Shown piece after piece: positions 53,199 to 63,354 of a DNA stretch of 64,000 nucleotides (the first letter of the stretch is position 1; each line of letters begins with the position of its first letter). Where the stretch lies: contig CP051139.1 in the NCBI GenBank assembly GCA_001592805.2, positions 2,170,001 to 2,234,000 of the forward strand. The letters run 5' to 3'. Source of the stretch: Peltaster fructicola (Eukaryota > Ascomycota > Dothideomycetes). A program made the position numbers and the translations under genes. The notes beneath the pieces are model-generated. The model did no database searches, was not told where the DNA came from, and was given only the letters and a program-made list of their open reading frames with translations.

Positions 53199-56033
53199 CT
53201 AGAATGTCCAATTCTCATCCACGCTCTTGATTGCCCACTCGAACTTCTCACGTAGAGTCTTGCTGAAGAATCTCTCCAGCGGCACACCGAACTTCTTGCT
53301 AAAGACCACTGTGAGTCGTGGATCAATGTAGTTCTGCAGGTCAAATTAGTAAATGGATTGGTCAGGGCTTTGCACGACTCACGATCTTGCTAGTGCCGAG
53401 AGCCACTTCTTTGTTGTTCTCACGATCCTCGCCCTGCGTCAAGGCGTTGTTGATATTGATGTCCAGCTTCTTGATCTGCTCGTCCAGCTTCTCAACAGAC
53501 GGTGCCTTGCCCTCAGCAATGACCTTGCCAGACTTTAGCTCTTCTTTGTATTTGGCCTCGAGCTCGGTGGCACTCTTCAGACGAGACTGGAGCTCTTCGT
53601 CAGAGAGCTTTTCCGTCTCGTCTAGCTTTTCGTTGTCTTTGTTGAACTTCTTGGTGATCTTGAGCTTCTCAGCCTCAACCAGATCTGCATGGTGTTGGAT
53701 CACCCACGCTTTGTCGAGTCCTTCTGGCAGTGCGAAGAACTCTTCGCCACGCTTCTTTTTCAGCTTCGGCTCGACGTCAAGCATCATCTGCTTGTACCGC
53801 CATTGTTTGAAGCGTTGTCCGTTGATCTTCTCCTCAAGCTTTTCCATCTGCTGAGCATGACTAGCGGCCACAGTGCGCTTGTGGTTACACAGAATGGCGA
53901 CCTCGCGATTGCAGGCGTTATACGCGACAACCTTCTCAGCAACAGTGCCCTTGAGCTCCAGTTTCCGCAACAAATCGTTCATCGTCCACGAGGCATTGTA
54001 GGTACGGAAGACCTTAGCTGTGAGACCAGGCATGTAATTGGACAGATGCTTGTTGAGTGATGAGGTTGTCAAACGATCGAAGATCTCATCGCCATCCTTC
54101 TTCGGAGCTCGCTTGAAGATCTTGAGATTCTTGAAGACTTGCTCGTCGACCTTAAACTCGTTGTAGAATCGGATCGAATCCTTGCCAAGAAAATCGAAGA
54201 TCACAGTGTTGGGTGGCTTGAGTGTGATGTGCTCGAATTTAAGAGAGCAACAGCCGACGGTGTCGGCTTCGTCCTCGCCTTTTTCGTTGCCAGCTCTGAG
54301 GGCAAACCGATCGATGAGGTACATAGCTGTTGCGCGCTGTCTCTCAGCCATCACCTCGCTCTTGAGCTCCCGTTCATAGTCCTTTCGGATCCGGTCGATA
54401 TGCTTCTTCAGTTCGCGTGCTTTCTCAAACTTCTTGTGGTCGCTCTGGCCCTTGACGTCGGAGTTGGCGGCGAGCATAACGTACTTGTAGTTGCCGTTGA
54501 TGTTTTCCTGCCACATAGCGAGCCATGTGCCGGTCTGGTCGTGCTTGACCTCCTTCCACTTGTGACCTTGAGGAGGTTTTGGAACCATAGCATCCTTGCC
54601 GATGTTGATTGTGATCTGCTCAGGCTTGACACGCGTCTTGAATCGACCAGTCTTTGGATGCTCTCCTCGACCACGGAAAAGTCCAGGAGGCTCAACACGG
54701 AAGTTGCCAACCTTCTGCTTACGACCGTCCCATGTACAGTAGAGGTATGGTGCCTCTTGCTCGTCTTTCTCTGCTTTGAGTTGCTTCTTCTCAGCGCTTG
54801 AAAGTGCCTTTTTGGCCTGGCGCTCTGCATCGACATGGGCAAAGATCTTGGTGAAGTCGCACTTCTCGAACTTGGCGATCTTGACCTTCTCGCCGTTACG
54901 ACTCTTGGCACCTCCAGTTTTATCGAGAGCTGTCTTCAGATCATCGAAGAAGTTCTTCTGGAAGACAGGATTGGTCACGTTCTGCTCACTGTGCAACATG
55001 CTGCCGAAAGAGTAGGCAATCTCCTCTGCCTCGGGCTGCATGAACACTGGCTGTCCATCGTAGAACATGCTGACGTTCTTGGGCAAGGGAACGTATTCCG
55101 GTGGAAAGACCACGCCGTTGTGTTCCAGAGTAGTCCACTTGATAGAACCATCACCTTTGCTGGGATCTTCCCACCATCTGTACTCCTCCTCGGCGTCTTC
55201 GGCATCCTGGTCTTCTTCAGTCTTGACCTTCGACTTGGTCTTCTGTGGCGTAGAGGACTCTTTCTTCACCTTTTTCGCAGGAGCTTTCTTGGACAGCGGC
55301 ACGTCGTCGTCGTCGCTCTCTGGTTTCCTCACCTTCTTCACACCATTTGTCTGGGCGCCTGCTCGCTGCTTCTTAACCAAGGGTGCATCGTCGCTGTCAC
55401 TGTCCTTGACCTTGCGCTTAGGTGCTGCTTTTTCAGCCTGTCGAATAGCTTTTGCTTCCTTTTCGGCTCGCTTCTCGATAGCAGCCTTCTTTTCCTGCAT
55501 TTTTTTGCCGAGAGGCACATCATCATCACTGTCGTCGCCAATCTGCGCAACGGCGGTTTTGGCAGGCTTGGTGGCTACTTTTGTCGAAGGCTTTGTAGCA
55601 GACTCCTGCAAAGTCTTGCGCTTCTTGGTGAGCGGGACATCGTCGTCGTCGTCATCGTCGCTACTGAGGTCCTTATATGATCGTCCGTTGCTCATGCTCT
55701 TTCTCTTGGAGATACCGTTGACCACAGGCTGAACGGTATCTGTTACGGGACCCATGGCGATACTGACGCCAGCGGAGACTGGGTCGTTGGCATGTGATGA
55801 AGAGCCGACTGAGGAGTCCATGGCCTTCGTGATGATAGGCTTGGACTTGGCTGTTATGTGTCAGTAATCATTCAAGGGATATGTGACAGGTTTGCACATG
55901 TGTAGGAAATGCTATGCGCCCAGGCCCAGGCTTGCTGCTGCAGCCGACTGAGACGGAGGCAGAAGACTTCCATACGCGTCATGCGAGTATACGCACCCTT
56001 CACGAGAGGCTTGTCGTCCTCGGAGTCCGACAT
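53199..56033 (-). CDS. TOP1: DNA topoisomerase I (type IB)
   Basis: Three exons, 56033-55997 ([13 protein letters not shown]), 55850-53383 and 53333-53199, give 879 residues. The first exon is only 37 bases, and both joins keep phase. The N-terminal 220 residues are charged and disordered with repeated DD-x-PL-x-K motifs. The core starts at [20 protein letters not shown]. Catalytic residues are recognisable in [20 protein letters not shown] and [12 protein letters not shown] Lys-rich coiled-coil linker precedes the last exon, which holds the active-site tyrosine ([11 protein letters not shown], residue 837) and ends in NWTF. It relaxes supercoils in the nucleus during replication and transcription by forming a 3'-phosphotyrosyl link. 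An ORF-only model starting at 55821 would miss exon 1. Confidence 0.95.
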
Positions 56034-56491
56034 CCTGCTCTTGAATGAAGACCAAGGCCCTTTTTTGCGGGACTGTTGTGCAGCAGCTTCGTGAGTTAAT
56101 GCAGTTGAGACACGCGATCGAAAGAGTCGCGCTTGTGAGTCGAAGCTTTGATGTCGAAAGCAACGAAATGTGTAGTTGGCAAGTATTGTGAAGGTTCGCG
56201 GAGGACGTGAGTCTATGAACGCGTCAGGGCGCAAAGCTACGTCTTTATGCAAGTCAGTGAGGCCCTGTGAGAAGGAATGTGAAGCCAAGAGTGATGGAAA
56301 GCAAAGTAATTGTTTTGTCTGGTCAAAGGTGAGCTTGGATCGTGCACGTGATCTTCAGGTGAAGCTCGGGGCTAGCCGGCGAGGAGACTTCGTTCTTCAC
56401 CAAGTGGACGTCCATCACATTGAGCAAGGGTTTGACGACCATCAGCTTTCCATCGACTTCACCAGAATCCTCACTGACGGCAATCATCACC

Positions 56492-57544
56492 ATGCTGTCA
56501 CGAGCAGCTCGTCCAGCAGCGCGCGTCACAGCGCAGGCTCTCCGGTACGCAGATCACCTTGAACGACAGCTCCCAAAAGACGAAAGCGACAGTGGTCATC
56601 ACACAGAACAGATACTAACCAGTGCTATAGCACAGCTCCAGCTCCAGTAGCTGCACAAGCTGCCGGATATGCCACCCTTCGCGAAATCGAGGATCGCCTC
56701 AAGTCCATTCGCAACATCGAGAAGATCACCAAGACGATGAAGATTGTCGCATCCACAAAGCTCACTCGTGCTCAACGTGCCATGACCGAGTCGCGATCAT
56801 ACGGACAGACATCAAACCTGGTCTTCGAGAACGCAGAAACCAAGCCATTGGAGACTGAAGAGAAGAAGAAGCAGCTCTACGTGATCTGCTCATCTGACAA
56901 GGGTCTCTGCGGTGGTATACACTCTGGTCTCTCGAGATATGTTCGAAGGATACTGAACGAGAACCCCGATGCAGAGAACATCGATCTGGTCATCGTCGGT
57001 GAGAAGTGCAAGGCTCAGCTTTCTCGAAGCAGCCCGAAGCAGATTGTGGCATCCTTTGCTGGTATTGGCAAGGATGTGCCAACCTTCGCCGATGCCCAGG
57101 CCATCGCCGACCAGATCACTCTTCTCAACAAGGACTACTCCAGCATCAAGATCCTGTACAACAAGTTCTTGAACGCACAGAGTTACGAGCCAACTATTGT
57201 CGAGACATTCTCTGAGGAGGCCATCAAGGAGTCACGTAAGTCGGCTTGCAACACATCGATGGATAAAACTGACCTGTACAGCACAATTCTCCCAGTTCGA
57301 GATCGACGAGGAGGTCCTTGCAAACCTTCGCGAGTATGCTCTCGCCAATTCACTTTTCTGGGCACTTGCAGAGGGACACGCATGCGAGCAGTCCGCCCGC
57401 CGCAATGCCATGGACAACGCATCGAAGAACGCTGGTGACATGATCAACAAGTTCCAGATTCTCTTCAACCGAACCCGACAGGCTGTCATCACTGGCGAAC
57501 TGGTCGAGATCATCACTGGTGCTACCGCTTCCGAGGACATGTAA
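56492..57544 (+). CDS. ATP3: Mitochondrial F1-ATP synthase gamma subunit
   Basis: Exons 56492-56544, 56631-57235 and 57282-57544 give 306 residues, typical for the family. The presequence is [18 protein letters not shown]; the mature protein starts near [20 protein letters not shown], the N-terminal helix of the central stalk. Family motifs include [30 protein letters not shown] and the C-terminal helix with [20 protein letters not shown] and [15 protein letters not shown]. Gamma turns inside the alpha3beta3 ring, coupling proton flow to ATP synthesis in the inner mitochondrial membrane. The first intron has a TACTAAC branch point. It is divergent from TOP1 with about 460 bases between starts. 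Confidence 0.95.
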
Positions 57545-57718
57545 AGTAACAACCGAAAGGTTAGCAATGGATTCAGGCAAAATATCCGCCGTGTGTAAAT
57601 AGCATTGCATTGTGTCCTTGACTAATGCCGAATCAATTCCTTTTGTCACACACCATGGACTATCACACAAGGATGTAAGCGTAACACACATTGGACACAT
57701 TACTGATGTTGTAGTAGT

Positions 57719-58498
57719 CTATTGAGCTTCCGGAACTGCCGCAGCAGTGATGCCGTTGATTCCAGGAAGTGTTCCACCGAACCCGCCCGTTGATCCAAAG
57801 CCTCCTGCCCCTCTTACGGTCTCGTCCAGCTCCGCTACAACAACGACCTCTGGGGTGTATATCTGCGATCAATTCAGCCTCGCTCGGTCCGTCATCTTTG
57901 CAACTCACCCTCTCAATGATCAATTGAGCGATTCGGTCACCTGCCTCTACCTTGAATTCATTCTCACCAAAGTTGAAGAGCAAGACTTTCACCGGTCCTC
58001 GATAATCTGCATCTATAACTCCGGCACCTGTGTCTATACTGTGCTTGCTGGCGAGGCCACTTCGAGGGGCAACTCGGCCATATGTGCCAGCTGGCACTGC
58101 AATTGAGATATCCGTATCAATCATTGCCTTTCCTCGAGCAGGAATGGTGCCAGCCTTCGAAGCATAGAGGTCGTATCCCGCCGCGAAGGCTGAACCACGA
58201 GTTGGGGCTTTGGCTGTCTCGGACAAGAGCTTGACCTGCAAGGATGGTGGTGATGGCTCCATTGTGCTCACCGATGGGAGCACAGGAGCAAGCGGTATAT
58301 TTGCAGTGTGAGGCGTGGGTGTTGGAGCTGAGTCGTTGAGGATTGCTATGCTGTCAGTACGTCCATCGCGTGCTGACGGTTGATCTTACAGGCTACGCTG
58401 CCTGCTGCTGGCTCTGTGTACTTTGTGCGCTTTGGCAATGGGCTTGCTGGTAAACTAGGAGGTTCGTGTGCTGGTGCTGGTGTGGCTTCTCCTGACAT
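57719..58498 (-). CDS. DUT1: dUTP diphosphatase (dUTPase)
   Basis: Exons 58498-58390, 58345-57909 and 57862-57719 give 229 residues. All five trimeric dUTPase motifs are present in order: AAGYDLYAS (1), [12 protein letters not shown] (2), [19 protein letters not shown] (3), [12 protein letters not shown] (4) and the last-exon [13 protein letters not shown] (5), the mobile arm that closes over the substrate. It hydrolyses dUTP to dUMP and pyrophosphate, keeping uracil out of DNA and feeding thymidylate synthesis. The N-terminal 70 residues are disordered ([20 protein letters not shown]). The same frame is open 160 codons further upstream with several ATGs, so a longer isoform is possible; I chose the ATG nearest the splice-supported sequence. 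Confidence 0.93.
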
Positions 58499-58957
58499 GG
58501 TGGTGTTTGTAGATGCAGCACCTTTGCTGGCGCTTTGACATTCGTGGGGTTGACGCGAAAAGCTCACGACGCGTCCTTGGCTTTGACGAGGGTAGTATAT
58601 GTCCTCACTCTGCTCCTCTAGCATAGTCGTCGATCTCATGTCGTTAACATTCGTCAAGAATTTCTCGTCAGTGGTGCGCGACAGCTTTGTACAGGACAAG
58701 CCATGTTCAGAGATGCACTGGGTGGTCTCGTTCACGACCTCTATCTGAGCAACGGCTAACCAACACATTACACACTGATACGACAGTTTGTACTGGGGCA
58801 CAATGGTAAGGTCTAGGTTTGATCGGCCTACCTTGTTCTCAGTCTGCACTCGTTCACAACGACAAAGACATGAACTACACGCAGGTCTTTGTACTCTCAA
58901 CTCAGCATCAATGCGCTTGACTTCAAAAGCTGCAGCTCCTCGCAGCCAGTTGGCTGA

Positions 58958-59665
58958 ATGCAAGCAATATCCTCCCAAATGGCACCATCGACACGAGCGA
59001 ACCCAGCATTAACGAGAAAGATCGCCACCCTTCAGCTGACCTTGGCACCATTTGTGCCTTTGCCGGCAGGTGTGCCTCACCCAGCGTTTCCCAAGACACT
59101 ACTCGCCTTTCATCTGCTGACGGAAGATGAGCTAGACAGTCTTGCTCATTACTACCATCAATCGACGCCAGGTCCCTGGACGCATCAGTATCCAGCAACC
59201 ATGAACTGGGACAAGGACTTCCTTGCAAGACCATCAGCAGAATCGATCAACATGTCAACCACAAGACGTCTCAGTCAGACCGAGAATGATTTCCTGACTG
59301 ATCTGATGCAGACTGTCAGTGATCTGAGCAGTCCGAGGAACGCTTTCAATAGGGAGAATGAGAGCGATGATGACGTGGTCCATCACACCAAACTCAGTGA
59401 TCGCGAAAGGATACGCATCAAACGGCGCAAAGTTGGGAAGTTCATTGGTCTCGTCGGTATGGAGACACCAATCGAAGAGATTGCTGGCAGACTGCAGGCA
59501 AGCCTTGACCGGGCAGTGGAGCGTTCGAGGGCAGAGATGCAGAAGACCGAAGAACTGGTGTTGAGACGAAAGAAGATCTAGCAGGTATGTTACCCGGCTA
59601 GGTTATAAGTGACTACTGAACAGCGCCGTAGGACTGATGCGATTGCGAATATCGACAACAAGTGA
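58958..59665 (+). CDS. Protein of unknown function; amber codon before a last intron
   Basis: The first exon runs from ATG 58958 (or 58979, MAPSTRANPAL) to TAG at 59579-59581, about 207 residues. It contains an ordered N-terminal block (LAPFVPLPAGVPHPAFPKTL, HLLTEDELDSLAHYYHQ), YPATMNWDKDFLARPS, and a C-terminal basic helix (ERIRIKRRKVGKFIGLVG, RAEMQKTEELVLRRKKI). No domain recognised. Three bases after the TAG a good donor (GTATGT at 59585) opens a 39-base intron ending AACAG at 59623. After splicing the same frame continues QRRRTDAIANIDNK to TGA at 59665. Either translation ends at TAG with an intron in the 3' UTR, or the TAG replaces a sense codon or is read through. Confidence 0.7.
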
Positions 59666-59905
59666 GGGATCACTACAATGGAAGTATTCAAGATGACGAC
59701 AGCGTCTCGTGTGAGACGCTAAGTTTAGCTTCACGGTGGCTGGGCGAAGTCAGTACTCTATATCCAGAGCTTGTCGAGGACTTGCTCACACGCGCTGGTA
59801 GTAAACACATCACAGACTCAGCAATTCCTTTTCGGAACTTCAGCGCTTGGTATCACAATATCATTACACAACATCCTACAGAACAGCTTCTTACCCGACA
59901 ACTAG

Positions 59906-60133
59906 ATGTGTATCATTGACAGTGGTCGCGCCGTGCGTCGCGACGACGACTACTCGCCTCCGCGACCTGTCTCCAACTATCACGGAGGACCAGCAAGACG
60001 AAGCTCGCGTGTCAGACGAGTCTCGTCCTCCGTTCCCGAGCGTGTCAGCTACCGAAGCTCATATCGAGAATCCAACGCCCGAGTTTATGAGCCGACGACG
60101 GTAACAAGAGTCAGCAGGACATACGTGCAGTAA
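59906..60133 (+). CDS. Small Arg/Ser-rich protein of unknown function
   Basis: A short single-exon frame of 75 residues: MCIIDSGRAVRRDDDYSPPR then PVSNYHGGPARRSSRVRRVS, ending RVSRTYVQ. It is rich in Arg, Ser, Tyr and Pro with no predicted fold. The composition and the conserved-looking MCIIDSG start suggest a real, basic, disordered protein rather than chance. Overlapping frames in the same region are less protein-like. An unspliced 5' exon cannot be excluded. Confidence 0.5.
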   Translation: MCIIDSGRAVRRDDDYSPPRPVSNYHGGPARRSSRVRRVSSSVPERVSYRSSYRESNARVYEPTTVTRVSRTYVQ

Positions 60134-60669
60134 AGGCATAACGACAAGATGCGACGAATGACGAAGACAATGAAATGGTCTCGCAAGCAGGGACGGGACA
60201 GCAGTCTAGTAGAGATTGGCTGCAGTAATGTAGACTCGCTGGAGGGAGGCATTTTTGATCAGTGTCGCCATACAGAATTGGTCATGTGTACATACCATTG
60301 AAGCCACTGCTGTGTATCTCATTTCGAATATCTTGTCTCTTGCTGGTCCAGACGTTCGACCTACTCGTCGGAGGCAGACAAAGCAAAGTACGATTGGTGC
60401 AGTGATCGACACACCTACACAACGTGCTGTGCAGCTGTCGTCGTGGAGCGTTCCAGCTCGTACGGTGAGACAAAGCCACAGCCTCGATGGTGGGATCTCA
60501 GCCAGATGCTTCACTGATCAGCGCTAGGGTCGTGGCCTTTTGAACAAATGACGTAGTCCCTGATTCTCAGGACTCCTTGCATACAAATGTATTTGCCCTT
60601 CCTTTCCGCAATCAACACCTAACAGCAAAACACACAGCATTTCCAATCACCATCACACATCAGCACAGC
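60134..60669. other. Promoter region of the PIL1 gene
   Basis: About 540 bases between a small gene and PIL1. A CA-rich, ATG-poor leader occupies about 60600-60669, as in many strongly expressed fungal genes. No other gene seen. Confidence 0.45.
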
Positions 60670-61642
60670 ATGAACATCGGACGCAGCCACTCCATCCGCT
60701 CCAAGCAGAGCGAGAGCTCTGGCAGCAAGCTCGGCAACCACTTCAAGCTCTCCTCTCTGCGAGGCATTCAGCAGCCTGAGCTGTCCAAGCGACTTTATAA
60801 GCTCATCAAGTCACAGAACTCGGTCATCAGTGCATATGAGACAGCTGGCCGAGAGAGTAGCCAGATTGCAGGACAGTTGAGCGACTGGGGCGAGAGCACT
60901 GAGGATGAGGCTCTCAGCGATATCTCAGACAAGCTTGCCGTGCTACTATCCGAGATTGCCGAGCAAGAGGATAGCTTCTCACACAACCTTGAGGACAGCC
61001 GTGGCGTGTTGAAGCAGATTAGGGACACCGAGAAGTCTGTGCAGCCAAGCCGAGACCACAAGGCCAAGGTAAGTTATGTCATTCATGATGAAGTCATGCA
61101 GGACTGACACGATGAAGATCTCAGATGAAATTGCAAAGCTCAAATATAAGGAGCCAGAATCTACCAAGCTTGTCACGCTCGAGCAGGAGCTCGTCCGTGC
61201 AGAGGCACAGAGCTTAGTCGCCGAAGCACAGCTCACCAATGTCACTCGCCAGAAGTTCAAGGAGGCCTTCGACATCCACACTGCTGCCATTATCGAGCGT
61301 GCCGAGAAGCAGATCTTGCTCGCCGAACATGCTCGTCGCGTGCTTAACCTGCTCGACGACAAGCCGATTGTTCCCGGCGAGGAGAGACCAGCATTTGTCG
61401 AGTCTGAGGCCGCTCGTGGCATCTTGAATGATGCTGAGGTTGGTCTTCGAGAATGGAGTCCACGACTCGAGACTGTTCACTCTACTTCTGCCCAGCTCGG
61501 TACCAACGCTATGCCGGTTGCAAGTGAGGTCCCTGCCTCAGCCGCTTCGACATCTGAGCATCTCTCAAACGAACAACGTGTTGAAGCTTTGGAGCAGGCA
61601 CAAGCAACTGTCAAGGCCGATTCCACAGCTATCGCAGCTTAG
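60670..61642 (+). CDS. PIL1: Eisosome core component Pil1/Lsp1 (BAR-domain)
   Basis: Exons 60670-61068 and 61118-61642 give 307 residues. The N-terminus (IGRSHSIRSKQSESSGSKL, then FKLSSLRGIQQPELSKRLYK) is the segment that inserts in the membrane and carries Pkh1/2-type phosphosites. The rest, up to about residue 265, is the crescent-shaped BAR domain: SQNSVISAYETAGRESSQIA, DKLAVLLSEIAEQEDSF, EIAKLKYKEPESTKLVTLEQ and AAIIERAEKQILLAEHARR. The C-terminal 45 residues are Ala/Ser/Glu-rich. It assembles into lattices beneath plasma-membrane furrows (MCC/eisosomes) and organises PI(4,5)P2-rich domains. Splicing restores KAKISDEIAKLKYKEP exactly as in the family. Confidence 0.95.
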
Positions 61643-61962
61643 AGAGCACGATGTTGAGTGTCCCTTGCCTAAGAAGATCTTGGTAAGATGGTTTTTGTAT
61701 TTGTCTACGACGCATAATACCAATTGATTCGCTGTCATTTGACGTTGTTCTTGTCTGTCAACCTGGTCAAAGTTGCAAAGTATCTATTTATATGTCCCCG
61801 ATCAATCCGACCTGTCACAATAGAGATCTGCATACATATAGATACACGTATAGATGTGGGGCGGCACGTCACACGCGGAAGAACGCGTAGAGAGATCGGC
61901 TTTATGCTAAACTCACCTCTACACAACACTATCCACAAGCAATCACATTATTACAGTCTAGC
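61643..61962. other. Spacer between PIL1 and SLD2
   Basis: About 320 bases with PIL1 3' UTR and SLD2 promoter. An AT-rich TATTTATATG box lies near 61784-61793. Nothing else noted. Confidence 0.4.
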
Positions 61963-63246
61963 ATGAGCGTCGACAATGCTAACGCAGACATCGTACAGCA
62001 TCTGCGTGCTGAACTCAAACTTTGGGAGAAGACCTTCGCGCAATCTCACGACGGCAGAAAGCCGACGCGTGATGAGATCAAACGCGATGCTGCGATAGCT
62101 GAGAAGTACAGACGATTCAACCGACTTAACCGGCCAGAACAGACCACACAACCTACATTCACGACACCTCGGAAGTCCGCCTATGGCAGATCACAGCAGC
62201 GCGAAGTGCTAGCAGAGCAGACAACGAATCTCATCTCGGTCAGAGCTGCACAGCAGCAAGAGATTGAGCCTACGCCAGCACATATTCGATGTGCTCTCGG
62301 CCCTACACCACAGAAAGATGGCTTCGTGCTTGGTATATTTGACCTGTTCGAAGGCAGCGCAACACCATCTAAAGGCGACGAGACGAAGCACATGAGCATC
62401 GAACAACCCATACAGGGCACGCCCAGCAGGTCGTTGTTCCCACCAGCGTTTTCAACACAGCACTCGAAAACACCACAATCCTCCAGCAAGCGTTTCTATC
62501 TCGATGCATTCGCCGGCACGACTCCAAAACGTAAAAGAGAGGATGACATGGGAACACCAGCCTCTGTCAAAAGACAGTTCGCGACGCCGTCCTTCCTTCG
62601 ACGAGACTTGATGTTCGACGCCATCCCTGAAGAGCACGATGGAGACACAGAAGACCTACCTAGTTTGACGAACAAGAAACCAGGCAGACGAAAGGGAATG
62701 GCGCGAAGCTTTAGCTCGATACTTGCTGGCTTGAGAAAGAACGAAGACGAGAGAATGGATGAAGAATGGGAGATACTGAAAGAGTTGGAAGCGGAACAAC
62801 AAACAGAAAGTAGTACCGCACGACCTCCGTTGAAATGTGCCACACCAGCTGAAGTCGTTCTCGACTCTCAGGTAGTGGACATGCCGCTAGGTCCTGACGA
62901 GGCTCCTCTATCAGACACATCGGAGCCGGACACGGGTCCTGCAGTGAGAAAGCCGTGGAAGAAGAAGGGATTAAAGCGGCAAACCAAGAAATCCAACATG
63001 AAGCCGGTGCTGCATGCTCCTCAGAAAGCTGTGATTCCTGAATCACAGGCTGTCGACGAAGATGGCGTCGTGGTGGAGGTTGCGCTGACTGCCGCATCGA
63101 ACGACGCCGCCAAACCAGCGGAAGGTCTGGTACGAAAGACTGTCCGGAAGGTGAACGAGGCAGCGCATATGAACTTTCGGCGACTCAAGATCAAGAACAA
63201 GAACACAAAAGCGAACGGCCGTCCTGGCAGGTTTGGAAGGAGGTAG
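61963..63246 (+). CDS. SLD2: DNA replication initiation factor Sld2/Drc1
   Basis: A single exon encodes 427 residues. The N-terminal block, LRAELKLWEKTFAQSHDGRK then PTRDEIKRDAAIAEKYRRFN, is the diagnostic Sld2 motif shared with the N-terminus of RecQL4. The remainder is disordered and carries about ten T-P sites (for example TTPRKS, GPTPQK, GTPSRS, KTPQSS, TTPKRK), as expected for the CDK target that, once phosphorylated, binds Dpb11 and starts origin firing. An ordered-looking segment is FATPSFLRRDLMFDAIPEE, and a basic tail ends in RRLKIKNKNTKANGRPGRFG. It acts in the nucleus in S phase. No intron is needed, and the ATG stands 13 codons before the motif. Confidence 0.92.
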   Translation: MSVDNANADIVQHLRAELKLWEKTFAQSHDGRKPTRDEIKRDAAIAEKYRRFNRLNRPEQTTQPTFTTPRKSAYGRSQQREVLAEQTTNLISVRAAQQQEIEPTPAHIRCALGPTPQKDGFVLGIFDLFEGSATPSKGDETKHMSIEQPIQGTPSRSLFPPAFSTQHSKTPQSSSKRFYLDAFAGTTPKRKREDDMGTPASVKRQFATPSFLRRDLMFDAIPEEHDGDTEDLPSLTNKKPGRRKGMARSFSSILAGLRKNEDERMDEEWEILKELEAEQQTESSTARPPLKCATPAEVVLDSQVVDMPLGPDEAPLSDTSEPDTGPAVRKPWKKKGLKRQTKKSNMKPVLHAPQKAVIPESQAVDEDGVVVEVALTAASNDAAKPAEGLVRKTVRKVNEAAHMNFRRLKIKNKNTKANGRPGRFGRR

Positions 63247-63354
63247 TCTGACAAACTCAAGCACATAAAAGTGTTGTAGCATCTATCTGATCCATATCAT
63301 CGTTCCGTTTCAGGTCAGGGCGAGAGGTAATGAATAAAGTCAAACCCGGTGTGT

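Noticed and set aside
54139-55732. Long plus-strand frames opposite topoisomerase I (up to 281 codons)
   Set aside because: Antisense shadows of the Lys/Glu-rich TOP1 gene.
59662-59919. Plus-strand frame of 85 codons after the amber-codon gene
   Set aside because: Protein-like translation but no ATG; it begins at a GTG within the previous gene's last exon and cannot be linked by a convincing splice.
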